25,907 nucleotides of DNA, taken from NCBI GenBank assembly GCA_015680685.1, contig MNCI01006861.1:556921-582827 (forward strand), given 5' to 3'. The notes under the pieces were generated by a model. The model did not search any database. It was not told the DNA's origin and saw nothing but the letters and a program-made list of their open reading frames with translations. Position numbers and translations under genes: made by a program. The stretch is from Gnetum montanum. Its lineage: Eukaryota > Streptophyta > Gnetopsida > Gnetales > Gnetaceae. Of the stretch, positions 1 to 9,905 are shown in pieces (position 1 is the stretch's first letter; each line of letters starts with the position of its first letter).

Positions 1-1020
1 GAAGAGTCACCACTCGAAGAGATGGTGAATAGGAAAACTTTACCACTCCAAAAGTTAACAACAGAAGTATCGGCAAAGGTAGACCAAATGTGGGACTCCC
101 TGGATAGTAGGCTTGAAACTATTCTTAAAATTGTAGAGGAGTCTAGGGAGTGAGGTAGTGATCGTGACAAAAAGAAAAAGAGAAAAATGAGCAATGCACG
201 TAACAAAGGTAAGGGCAAAATTGCCATCACAGAAGAGGTTGTGGATTCAAACACGAACAATGATGGTGGATGTGAGATATGCCAATATGACCATCCTAAG
301 GGATGTTGCCCAGTGATCTCACATCTACAAGAGTCTAGGGTGTATGCACTCAACCCACGACTTAATAAAAGGCAAGCACCCTAACGGTTACCTTATCCCC
401 AAGGTAACCCAAGGCAGTTCCACCAACCTTCAACATATTATCCAAGTGGAACTCCACCACAACCCATTGAGCAACATCAACAATGGCAATACCCACAGTC
501 ATGGGGGATGTCACCACCAAGGCAACAATACCCCTACCGACAACCAAACCCATATGGCTACCACATGCAGCATCCAATCTCTCCACATGACTCTGTTAGT
601 CACGTTACACCACAACATCACTACCAAGCTCGAGAATATTATAGAACTCCTTCTCCTAGGGGAGATAACCCACAAACATACCATCCTCCAAATCCATCCA
701 CAACTCTCACACCAATAGCTCCATTACCACCCGCTCCAACAATGCAAGGGAAAGTCCCTACTCAACCGTAGCAATGCAATGCCACAAGGGCTATGAATCT
801 TCAACCCGCTATTGGTGCTAAAAACCATATGAAGAGAAGACCTTTCTTCAGAACCAACAATTTAAGTAAGCCCTCACAACCACAAGCAGTTGAACCTTTA
901 AACGCCTCTCCATCAAATAAGGCTTCAAAGCTCCCTTCAAACCAAACACCGAGCTTAACACATATGGTTATGTTAACACATGTTGTTACTGACTGGATTA
1001 AGGTTGGCCACCTTCCCTAG
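1..1020 (+). pseudogene. gag: Decayed Gag C-terminal part (element A)
   Basis: One frame (phase of base 1) reads across the segment with a few stops. It shows a charged segment (AKVDQMWDSLD), a Lys/Arg-rich stretch, then a zinc-knuckle-like motif at 271-306, CEICQYDHPKGC, spaced C-X2-C-X3-H-X3-C. That is shorter than the usual retroviral C-X2-C-X4-H-X4-C. A long Pro/Gln/Tyr/His-rich tail follows to about base 770. Element B has the same layout on the minus strand. Gag packages element RNA into virus-like particles. Stops at 151, 382 and 769 show it is dead. The capsid core lies outside the window. Confidence 0.8.
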
Positions 1021-1533
1021 AAATTCTCTGATCTTGGAATCCCCCTAATTTATCTTCAAATTGCTGGGAATGAACCATGTAAAGCTCTTCTAGAATCAAG
1101 TTCCAGAGTCAACCTAATATCATAAGAGATGTACAAAGCCTAGAACCTGCCTCCATTCAAGAAGAGCAATATTCGCCAAGAGCTAGCTGACTAGTCCATC
1201 ACTGTTCCCTTGAGACTAGTGGAGGACATCATTACCACTGTGTGTAGGTGGTCATACCTAGCTAATTTCCTAGTGATACAAGTAACAACGGTAAAGGAGA
1301 CTTCCCAATAATAATGGGAAGGACATGGCTAAGTATTGTGGATGCACACCTAGGAATCCATGATCTTTCCTTGGAAATATCTAAGGAGAAAAATTTTGGA
1401 AATATTGAGAAGAAGAATGTTCCATGCATCACATACAGCGATACAAGGTGCAATTTCTTGTAGAGATCATGGGTTGTGCAAAGTTTAGCATTACCTGCAT
1501 GCAATCGGTGTGCACAAGACCTTAACCTATAAA
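1021..1533 (+). pseudogene. Decayed retroviral-type aspartic protease (element A)
   Basis: The frame continues from gag. The active-site region reads LLESSSRVNLIS where element B has LLDSSSNVHFIS, so the catalytic Asp codon (1093-1095) is GAA, Glu. Downstream, ITVPLRLVEDIITTV and a MGRTWLSI segment match the usual protease order (flap, then the ILGRPFL-like block). The frame changes by an indel between about 1280 and 1310, and stops occur at 1123, 1141 and 1192. In a live element this enzyme cleaves the Gag-Pol polyprotein. It is non-functional here by both stops and the lost Asp. Confidence 0.8.
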
Positions 1534-1917
1534 AGTTCTTGTATGTAGCAGCCACACAACAAGGAGACACCCAGTGGCTGATAGTTGATCAAGAGAGCAA
1601 CTTACTGACGTACATGGAACTAACTGAGGGAATAACTTGTGCTTACATCAAAAGCATAGATGCACTCGAGCAAGTCCATCACCAACTTCCAAACCTTAAC
1701 ATGGAAAACATCAAATGGGAGAAGTTGGAACTTCCTTAAAAAGTTAGACCAAAACCTTAATAAGAGATTATTAGTCAATGTTCAACAAACCAAACCTTTC
1801 CATAAATTTAGAACGATCAATGCACATAGTACCTCTAAGAAGGGACAACCCTACTCACTATTTCAGATCTCTCCCTTCCAACTCAGTCATGGAGGAGATG
1901 GCCACCTTTGCTAACCA
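1534..1917 (+). pseudogene. Fused pol remnant: protease-RT linker joined to integrase C-terminus (element A)
   Basis: Bases 1539-1756 encode a linker (YVAATQQGDTQWLIVD, then ALEQVHHQL) that matches the region between protease and RT of B (around 9230-9420, minus). From about 1760 the sequence instead matches the last about 50 residues of the B integrase (LLVNVQQTKPFHKF, then FQISPFQLSHGGDGH; B 6295-6450). About 2.75 kb of pol is therefore missing at a junction near 1757-1765, where both parents share a short AAATAAG-like stretch. The two halves are in different frames, so no fused protein would be made from this copy. Confidence 0.8.
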
Positions 1918-2160
1918 ATAGAGGCCCTCGGTTCCTTTTTAACTTTTTGTTTTACACATTTTTGTTTTACAAATTTCTTTAACTTTTCTTTTTTTTGTTT
2001 AGCCACATCATTATACTTTTCCAGTCCTTTGTGTGATTGTTTGTTTTTCTTGTTTTTATTTTTGTTTTTTTATTGTTTTTTTTGTTCTTGTTTTTGTTTT
2101 TGTTCTTGTTCTTGTTCTTTTTTTTTCTTTGTTTGTTTCATTAGGTTTGTCACCTAATAA
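1918..2160 (+). repeat. T-rich low-complexity tract after pol (element A)
   Basis: Runs of T broken by G or C, including imperfect TTCTTG/TTTTTG repeats around 2085-2120. It starts directly after the integrase stop. Element B has the matching tract on its minus strand (A-rich on the plus strand, about 6100-6290), so it belongs to the family and is not a random local expansion. Confidence 0.75.
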
Positions 2161-3856
2161 GTGCTCCTGATGGTGGTATGAACTGTATTCGATTGATTGC
2201 TAATGTTTGGTTTTTACCTTGGAGTTATAATGTTGATACTAAGGTATGGTTCTTTTGATATAATAGGCAATAAGTCCATGTCACCCATGCATTCATAAAT
2301 TTCTATGGTCTCTCTTGGCTTGGAATTGTATAGTCCCTTTCTTAATAATAAAACTATTAATGAATTGGTGATTAGACATTTCTAAAACTGAGGAAGGACT
2401 CAAGGACTGAAAAGGGTATGACTTCAAAGGGATTTGATGCATTTGTGTTGGCTATTCTCTTAGGTGCTTGGATGTTTTCTTCTTGATTTTTCCTTACCAT
2501 TCCTACATTACTCCATTATCAGGAAGCTAAGCCAAAAAAAAATGTCTTTGGATGGTGTGGTTCTCATGCAAAAAAAAAAATAGTGAGAATTCAAAGCACG
2601 TCCATTAGAAAAAATAATCATTTGGGCTATAAGCACTAGTTATGGAACTAAACAAACATGTTCCCTCTAACTAAGGCCCTTTCTCGCTTCCTACTTTTCC
2701 CTTTCTTATTTCCTCAGAATGGTGGTGACTCTTTGGCAGAAGCATTCTTGTTACTTCAAGTGGATGGATTGGCCAAGTGTGTTAATGTGAAGTCACTAGA
2801 TGTGGATTGTTTAAGGCTGGATTTGGAATGAGATCTACTCAGTCACATTAACCATAAATACATAAGGGGATGTACACCACCTTGTTCTTGGGACTCCATT
2901 CCATTCTCTTCTTCCCATCATTGTTTCTCCATTTTTCAACTCATTGCTAGTTGTATCAGTAGTCTATATTTTGGTTGATGCATTATTTTCTTTTTGGTAA
3001 ATTCTTAGAGTTAAGTCTTTAACTCTTACTCCCAATTGACATTTCCAGAGCCTACGGGCTCTTTGAATGTGGGTTTGTTAGGGCATAAAAGGCATGAGCC
3101 TACTTTGGGGACCCACTAGCATTCCTATTTGATGCATTAGTTAACTTCTTTCCCTTAAACATTTCTACAATCAACATTTGTTTTAATCATTACCACCTTT
3201 GACATCCATTTTATCGGAATTGCTATACTTTCTTTTTCTCCATCTTTCTTATTCCTTATCTTTTTCCATTCTATCACTACCATAGGATCACTCTTAGTCA
3301 TGGGGGCCTTGGTCCAATTTTTTTAATTTTCTCCTAACCCTTACACCTTGGGTAGTCACCAGCGTTATATCTCTAGAATTTATATTAGCCATATCACAAC
3401 TCAGCCAATGGACCTTACACCAAGGCAAGGTATCAATTGTATTATGATTTACTTATCCTTGCTCATATGTGACTGTGTTGTGTGTGTAGATGGAAATCAT
3501 ATAGCAATGGATTAGACCTGGAGGAAACACTTAGGATGGACTGGTTTTGGAATAGTTGTGCAAGGAACAAGATTAATGCTGCACTCATGGATGGACAACG
3601 AAAGGCACAATCCTAGCATTGGTAGCAACATGTCTTCTTCTTTTCTCTCTCTTTCTTCTCTCTCAACTACCAAATAAGGTTGGATCTCAATTATGTACAG
3701 TGTTCGTTCTTGTAGTTATGAACACTAATATTGTCATGTATTGTAATGATTGATGCATTCACACGTCATCCCATTCACCATTAGTTGTCATTCAAGTCAA
3801 TAATCCCATACCATCCCAACATTTTGTAAGGAACACGAGGACAAGTTTTTATTCAG
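2161..3856 (+). other. Long 3' noncoding region of element A
   Basis: About 1.7 kb between the T-rich tract and the polypurine tract with no sustained reading frame. Several blocks match the minus strand of 4454-6100 in the same order: the segment around 2415 (GGTATGACTTCAAAGGGAT), the block CTAACTAAGGCCCTTTCTC near 2670, the block near 3085 (GGGCATAAAAGGC and ACTTTGGGGA), and GTTATGAACAC near 3717. No envelope-like ORF can be read. It is a family-specific 3' untranslated or spacer region of unknown role. Confidence 0.7.
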
Positions 3857-3867
3857 TCATGGGGGTA
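3857..3867 (+). other. Polypurine tract of element A
   Basis: TCATGGGGGTA lies directly before the LTR start TGATGAG. A G-rich tract abutting the 3' LTR is the expected plus-strand primer site for reverse transcription in LTR retrotransposons. It marks this LTR as the 3' LTR. Confidence 0.7.
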
Positions 3868-3878
3868 TGATGAGCTGC

Positions 3879-3945
3879 AATATCACGTATGTGATATCAC
3901 ATCTGCCATGTGATATCGCATACATGATATCGCATACACAATATC
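3879..3945 (+). promoter_or_regulatory. U3 array of 14-bp GATATC units (LTR A)
   Basis: Five units: (A)ATATC at 3879, GATATC at 3893, 3912 and 3926, and AATATC at 3940. Spacing is 14 bp except for one 19-bp step. The core is palindromic (GTGATATCAC or GATATCGC). Position immediately upstream of the TATA box suggests an enhancer-like or protein-binding array; the role is inferred. Confidence 0.65.
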
Positions 3946-3963
3946 GCATCCTGCCTCATCTTC

Positions 3964-3971
3964 TATAAATA
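3964..3971 (+). promoter_or_regulatory. TATA box of LTR A
   Basis: TATAAATA followed by AGAGG. The same box sits at the same place in the other three LTRs, so it is very likely the Pol II core promoter that sets the U3/R boundary a few tens of bases downstream. Confidence 0.75.
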
Positions 3972-4453
3972 AGAGGTAGCGTCCTTTGTTTCAAGTAGTA
4001 AGAGTTAGACCCTTAGCCAGATTCTTGCAGTTTAGTCATTCCAAAGTTAGAATAATTTCTATGTGCCCGTAGTAGGAGTCATAGAGTGAACAGATCTTTA
4101 TTCGAGCAATTTGTACCTAAGCACACATTTGTGTATGGCAAGTGAGAACGGATACTAGTGTTAGGAACATTTAGAACTTAGTTAATGAATAGTTAATGTG
4201 AGTTAGTCACTTAGTTCTCTCTCCCTTTCTTTTATTAGCATAAGACATAAAAAATATATAAGCTATAAAAATCATATACCTCAAGCTTACTTAACCATAC
4301 AACCATGACAATACAAGTTTGGGAAGACAACGATTGATTAACCCTAAGTGTTCCATTAAGGTGTGTAACACTTAGTCCTTGGAGTTTGACCAAATCATGC
4401 GTGAGATGCTCGTATTCATATGGTTGAGTGTAGGGGTACCTCACCACTCATCA

Positions 4454-6294
4454 TGTACAAAATTGGGTGTTCATAACAATAGGAAAGAACACCAATGAAT
4501 CCAAAGTACATCCAATCCCTCTTGGCAATAGAAGAATGAGGGAGAGGTAGAAGAGATCTAGTAGTTATGAATAATCTTCCACCAGTGATATGGTTGCATC
4601 CTCCTTGGTGAAGATAGTCTCGCTTCTAGTCTACACTTCCCACTACAAGCACAACAAAACTAAGGATTAGTATATATAGTGCAATAGATAATGGCTAAAT
4701 ACCTTATCTTGTTGCTGATTTTATCTAGCTAGGCTGTGATTATGATAGATTGGTTGCTTGATGTTGTTAGTGGAAAGATTGACGAATGGGTTAAGTAAGA
4801 GAATTGATCCATATAATTCAAAAAAAGCTTAACACAAGGAATACTAGAAAGAGGGTATTCACAATAATAAAAAGAAGTTCATTACAAATAGTTGTAAAGG
4901 TGCATACAATTGGATAACATGGATGGGGTAAGTAAAAAGAATTTGATTGTAACAATGTCTACGGGTAAAGAACTTAACTTAACCAAACCAAAAGATATGC
5001 AAGTGGGTCCTCCCCAAAGTAGGCACAGGCCTTCTATGCCCTTGCATAACTTCAAACCAAGGAGTCCGTGGACACCATGGATGATTAATGGTTATGGAAA
5101 GTTAAGCACAAAAACCCAAAAGTAATTAACTAAGAAACCTGACACATCAAACCAAAACATTGAATCAAAACATGAAACCAGCAGTGAGGTGAGGCATGAA
5201 AAGCATAGATGGATGACAAAGAGAGTGGAATGGAGTTCCTAATTCTGGTCACATGCAATCCTTTGTGGAGTTTGTGATTAAATAACTTGGTAAAATCCAT
5301 CCTTAGTCTAGATCAAAACCAACCTCTTTCAATGACTTCGCATTGAATTCTAAGGCTAGTTCATCGCCTAGGACACAAGAATGCTCTTACAAAACAACCA
5401 CCATTCCAAATTGGAGTGAAGGTAGGATGTGAGAAAGGGCCTTAGTTAGAGGAGACAAGAAAAGTCTCATAACTAGTGCTTGTAACCCTTTTATTTGGCC
5501 TAAGGGGTGTGCTTTGAATTCCCATTTTTTTTGAATGGAAACCACATAATGCAAAAACCCATGCATTTTTTGCATTTATTTTGTCCAAGGGATGTTTTTT
5601 GAATCCTCATCTTTTCTTTTTTTATTATGAGGACCACACCATGCAAGGACTTATTTGACTTCCTATTATGAAATGACGTGGAATGGTGAGAAGCTTACGA
5701 GAACACCCCTACACATAGAAAAACAAAAAAGCACAAAGAATACCACATCCCTTTGAAGCCACACCCTATCCAAACCTTTGATTTCTTCCCAATTCCAAAA
5801 ACTACATAAGTCAACAATTTATTAAAGTTGCATTAATGAAGAAGAGACTGCACACTTCCAAAACAAGGAAGACCATAGAGTATGTGGATGGGTGGATGTT
5901 GTGGACTCACTTCCTATTACATGAAAAGAAACCATGTCCCAATCATCAATAATGACATTCAAAGTCAAAAACCAGACATCAACAATCAAATTACAAATGA
6001 ACCATACCACAATCAAGTAGTGTATTACCATTGTACCCACCACTTTATTAGTAGAAAAAGTAGAGAAACACATCAAACACAAGCAAACATAACCATAAAG
6101 AAAAGTAAAAGAGTAGAAAATAAATATTGAATATATTAACAATGGTGTAAAACAAAAACTAAGAGAAGACCAATATCCTTAAAAATACAAATATGTAAAA
6201 CAAAAAATGTAAAACAAAGAAGATGAAAATAAAAAATTGTAAAAACAAAATGTCGAAAACAAAAAAGTCAAAAATTGAGAAGCCACCTAAGGTG
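4454..6294 (-). other. 3' noncoding region of element B
   Basis: Matches the 3' noncoding region of A in inverted orientation, beginning with an A-rich stretch (6100-6290, T-rich on the element strand) just after the integrase end. It ends at 4454 at a point matching about 3735 of A, so the last about 130 bp before a polypurine tract and the 3' LTR are missing here. Apparent ORFs in it (for example 5822-6142, both strands) are low complexity and not conserved as protein in A. Confidence 0.7.
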
Positions 6295-7720
6295 TTAGTA
6301 TGGGTGGCCATCTCCCCCACAACTAAGTTGGAAGGGAGAGATCTGAAAGATTGAATGTGGTTGTCCATCTGACGAGGTGTTTATTGAGTTAGTTGGCTTG
6401 GGCTCATGGAAAGGTTTTAGTTGTTGAATGTTGACTAATTGTTTCTTATTTGGACTATCAGGTTTGTATATGATCATGGCCCCGGATAGAAAATTCTCAT
6501 CAATAATGTAAGGTACTTCCCACAATCTTTGAAATTTGGTTCGTTGAGGTACATGTGTAGGATTCCAATAGAGAACCTTATCTCCTAGTTGAAACTTCAC
6601 TTTTCTTATTTTGAGGTCATGGTGTTTTTTGTTAAATGCCTTATGCATTTCGTTAGATGACAAGGCCATTAACTGATTTTCGTCTAGCAAGTTATAACTC
6701 ATTAACTATTCTTTCTATGCTAGACTTAGATTTAGGTTAAGGTCATATGCTGTAGAGAGTGCATGGAGCTCTGATTGAATGGTTAATGTTGGTAATTTTT
6801 CGTACATGAGCTCATAGGGAGAGTAACCTATGATAAGTTTCCATGTGAAGAGATAGGCCCAAAGGGCATCATTTAATTTAGTGCTCTAGTCCCTTCAGTA
6901 TTTGCTAATGGTACGTGTTAAGATTTTTGTAATCTCCTGATTAGTGACCTCAGCTTGACCATTGGCTTGGGGGTGATATGGTGTTGAGTTTATGTTCAAC
7001 CCCTAAGCGTTACATCAACTTTCAAAAAGTGACACCTATAGAATGAGTTCCATTACCAAAAATTAATGCAAGAGATACACCAAATCTATTTTCGACATTT
7101 TGTTGCACAAACCGAGCAACAGTGGTGGATGTATAGTCAGTGATGGCTGCTACTTCTGCCCACTTGGTACAATAGTCAACTACAACTATTATATATGCCT
7201 TTCCATTTGATAAATATGCAATGGGATCCATAAAGTCAATGCTCCAAATATTGAATAGCTCGAGAGGTTGTATCCATTATTGTGGCCCCTACATTTGAGC
7301 TATCATTCCACCATTTCTTTGGCAACAATCACATGCACGAACAAATTGATGTGCATCCCTGAAGATTGTTGGCCAATAATACCTTACCATGAGGATTTTT
7401 TTGATCGTGCATCTCCCAACATAATGGCCACCATAAGGACCTTCATGAGCATACTGAAGAATGTGCAGTTGATTCGTATCAGGGATACACCAACATACCA
7501 AGCCATCAAGACAAACCTTGTAAAGGTTTTTATTAATCTCCATGAAATGTTTGACCCAGTGAAGAAACTATTATTTCTTTCTAGTGTCCATCCCTTGCAG
7601 TAGTTCTTTCTTGAGTAGATAAGTGAGGATGGTGTCATACCATTTTGGTTCATTAGAAATTTATGCATTGATAGCACCTACAAGGAGAGATTTGTCAGGG
7701 AATTGATCAGATAAAGGGCT
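6295..7720 (-). pseudogene. Decayed integrase (element B)
   Basis: The N-terminal zinc-binding domain is readable at 7289-7543: AHEGPYGGH supplies the His pair and CDCCQRNG the Cys pair. The catalytic core follows. The first Asp is in IIVVVDYCTKWAEV (near 7176). The second is lost, reading IFGNGTHS instead of the usual xSDNGTHF (near 7055). The Glu is kept in TPYHPQANGQAEVTNQE (6949-6951). LNDALWAY and YSPYELMYEK lie further on. The C-terminal part at 6295-6702 reads without stops from LGDKVLYWNP to GGDGHPY. Integrase would insert element cDNA into the host chromosome. Stops and the lost Asp make it inactive. Confidence 0.88.
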
Positions 7721-8110
7721 CTCTTTCCCCTTGTCATCCCATCTTAGTCACGATAAGTAATTTGCGACCACATTCTCCACACCTTTACGATCTATCATCG
7801 TGAGATCGAACTCCTACAAAATCATGAGCCACTGTATGACACAAGGGCTTACCATTGGTTTGTTCATTAGAAAGTTGATGGCACTACAATCTATGTGCAC
7901 AAATACTTTGTAGCCAAGCACATGGTGCCTAAAATTCTCTAAGGTGAACACCACTACCATCAGCTCCTTTCCTGTGGTGGTGTAGTTCAGTTGTGCACCT
8001 ACAATGCTCAAGCTTGCGCAATGAATATAATATGAATGTTTTTGATCATCCATTTATGTAAGCACTACCCCCAAAGCATAATTTGATGCATCAGTCATCA
8101 CATGAAATAG
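7721..8110 (-). pseudogene. Decayed RNase H domain (element B)
   Basis: The frame reads MTDASNYALGVVL, then one stop (8054-8056), then the 79-residue open stretch 7814-8053 with YTTTGKELMVVVFTLENFR and VFVHIDCSAINFLMNKP. The Asp (TDAS), Glu (GKEL) and second Asp (HIDC) of the Ty3/gypsy RNase H active site are visible. The domain ends with a tether toward integrase (IDRKGVENVVANYLSRL). It would degrade the RNA strand of RNA-DNA hybrids during reverse transcription. Confidence 0.85.
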
Positions 8111-8985
8111 TCTATACTAATCTGGTGCTTGAAGAATGGGAGTTTCAATAAGCTTTTGCTTCAATTATTGAAATGCTACTTCACATGCAGGGGTCTAGAA
8201 GAATGATGCATCCCTCTTTGTCAATTCTACCAATGGCTTGGTGATTTTGGAAAAATTCTTGATGAATCGCCAATAGTAGCCAGCATGACCAAGGAATAAC
8301 TGAATTTCTTTGATTTTTTCAGGTTGGTGGGTTATTCCTTGGATGACTCTTATTTTTCTCAGGGTCCACCTCAATTCCTACTTTTAATATGTGATGCCCC
8401 AATACTATGCCTTCCTCGACCATAAGATGGCTCATTTGCCAATTGAGTCGGAGGTTTGTTTCGACACATCTCTTCAACACCTACTCAAGACGGTCCAAGG
8501 GTTGCTTGAACGTAGCTCTGTAGGTAGAAAAATCATCTATAAAGACTTCTACCCTACTACTGATCTATTATTGGAAAATGTTAAGAACTAATCATTGAAA
8601 TGTGGTTGGGGCATTACATAGACCAAATGGCATCTGAAAGTAAGCAAAAGTCCCCCAAGGACTTGTGAAAGTTATCTTTTCTTGGTCCTCTAGTGCAATC
8701 CAAATTTGGTTATAGCCACTATAACCATCCAAAAAGCTATAATAGTTATGCCCTGAAATGATGTCTAGCACTTGGTCGACGAAAGGTAATAGAAAATGAT
8801 CCTTGAAATTTGCCATGTTGAGCAACCGAAAGTCAATGCACACCTGCCATTTGCCTCCTTTCTTTGGTACGATCATGAGTGGATTAACCCACTCACTATC
8901 TATGACAGGGTAGATGAATCCTACTTTGAGGAGTTTTTCAATCTCCTCTTTGACAATCTATTTTTACTTGGGATTCAAATGCCAC
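8111..8985 (-). pseudogene. Decayed reverse transcriptase (element B)
   Basis: Motifs appear in order from high to low coordinate: EEIEKLLKVGFIYPV, MIVPKKGGKWQVCIDFR, FKDHFLLPFVDQ, YYSFLDGYSGYNQ, FGLCNAPTTFQ, VFIDDFSTY (the FIDD form of the YMDD catalytic box, Asp codons at 8532-8537), then the thumb block LFLGHAGYYWRFIKNFSKI. The stretch 8592-8876 is open for 94 residues. Stops occur, for example after DRLE near 8490. The family signature is unmistakable. The catalytic aspartates survive, but stops prevent a full enzyme. Confidence 0.92.
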
Positions 8986-9505
8986 TCTGGCTATCATTTC
9001 AGTTTGATGGTAGGGTCAGTGTATATCTAGTGCTAGCATATTCTTGGATCTATCCCAGTAAGTTTGGAATATGACCAAGCAAAGGCTAATGACCATTTTT
9101 CCATGTCTTTTATTAACCTTTTCTTTTTTTCTGCAACAAGCTTGGCATTAATGATAATCGACCTTCCATTTTTCAAAAATACGTACTTCATTCCAACTGG
9201 TAGTATCTTCAATTTAAGGGGATCTTGTTTAAAATTGTCAAGAATTTCCAGCTCAACCCAATTAACACCATCATTTGCTCCTTCAAAAATTTGGTGATGA
9301 ACTTGCTCGAGATCATCCATACTTGCAACATACTCATACATTAGGCCCTCAGTAGGTTCCATGCATAATGTACTACTGCTAGATTTAGTTGTCAGCCACT
9401 AGGTACCTTCTTGTTTTGTGGCTGCTATGTACAAACAACTCTGGATATCAGCTTCTAGTGCATACTACTTACATGCAAAGATAGATGTTTAATTTATTGA
9501 CCATA
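8986..9505 (-). pseudogene. Protease-RT linker of pol (element B)
   Basis: The open stretch 9033-9362 (109 residues) includes YVASMDDLEQVHHQIFEG and LEILDNFKQDPLKLKILP and matches the linker kept in A (1539-1756). It carries no catalytic motif I recognise. Similar poorly conserved spacers between protease and RT are common in plant Ty3/gypsy pol genes. Confidence 0.7.
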
Positions 9506-9905
9506 ACTTCTACACACAATGGCACCCTAAATTGTTATACGTGATACATGGAACTCTCTTCTTCTCAATCTTTCCAAATTCATTTTCTTTTGATATCTTC
9601 AAGGAAAGATCTCTAATGCCCATTTTGGCATCAATAGTACTTAACCATGCCCTTCCCATAATAATTGGAAAGTTCCCCTTGCAGTTCTCCACTTTGTTTA
9701 CTAGGAAATCAATGGGGTATGACCACCCACAAACGGTGGTGATGATGTCCTCAACCAATCCCAAAGGAACAGTGATGGACTGGTCTATCATGTCTAGCTA
9801 GATGGTGCTCTTCTTCAAGGGAGAAAGGTTCCACATCGTGTACATATCATGTGAGATAAAATGAACATTGGAACTAGAGTCAAGAAGAGCTTTACAAGGC
9901 TCTTT
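9506..9905 (-). pseudogene. Decayed aspartic protease (element B)
   Basis: LLDSSSNVHFISHDMY carries the catalytic Asp (codon at 9879-9881) in a DSS rather than DTG or DSG context. The open stretch 9510-9791 then reads ITVPLGLVEDIITTVCGW and FPIIMGRAWLSTIDAKMGI, matching the flap and the ILGRPFL-like block of plant Ty3/gypsy proteases. Unlike copy A the Asp is intact. A stop lies between the active site and the open stretch. Confidence 0.85.

Larger units (their letters stand above)
1..4453 (+). mobile_element. Element A: partial, internally deleted Ty3/gypsy-like LTR retrotransposon (3' part)
   Basis: In order this stretch holds gag remnants, a protease remnant, a fused pol linker and integrase C-terminus, a T-rich 3' noncoding region, a purine-rich tract and an LTR ending CTCATCA. 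Nearly every part can be aligned by eye with the minus-strand element B at 4454-11160, so the two belong to one family. RT, RNase H and most of the integrase are absent, making A a non-autonomous derivative. Its 5' LTR and Gag N-terminus lie left of the window. Its right LTR edge abuts the 3' noncoding region of B in inverted orientation, which suggests A inserted into B; the target duplication cannot be checked because the left end is missing. Confidence 0.85.
3868..4453 (+). repeat. 3' LTR of element A (586 bp, internally deleted)
   Basis: Begins TGATGAGC and ends CTCATCA, a perfect 7-bp terminal inverted repeat shared with the LTRs at 13294-14194 and 24415-25181. It contains a U3 with GATATC repeats, a TATAAATA box and U5-side blocks such as GTGCCCG and GAACGGATACT that are also in the other LTRs. 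Compared with LTR C it lacks 237 bp between two copies of GTAYGGCAA (in C at 24619 and 24856); here a single GTATGGCAA remains at 4133-4141. No primer binding site follows it, which fits a 3' LTR. Confidence 0.88.

Noticed and set aside
5822-6142. Open frames on both strands (106 and 82 codons), one hydrophobic
   Set aside because: They lie in the 3' noncoding region of element B, overlap each other, and are not preserved in the matching region of element A.
7268-7603. 111-codon plus-strand ORF, and its copy at 11348-11683
   Set aside because: It is the antisense shadow of the integrase zinc domain; its repetition only reflects the 642-bp duplication.
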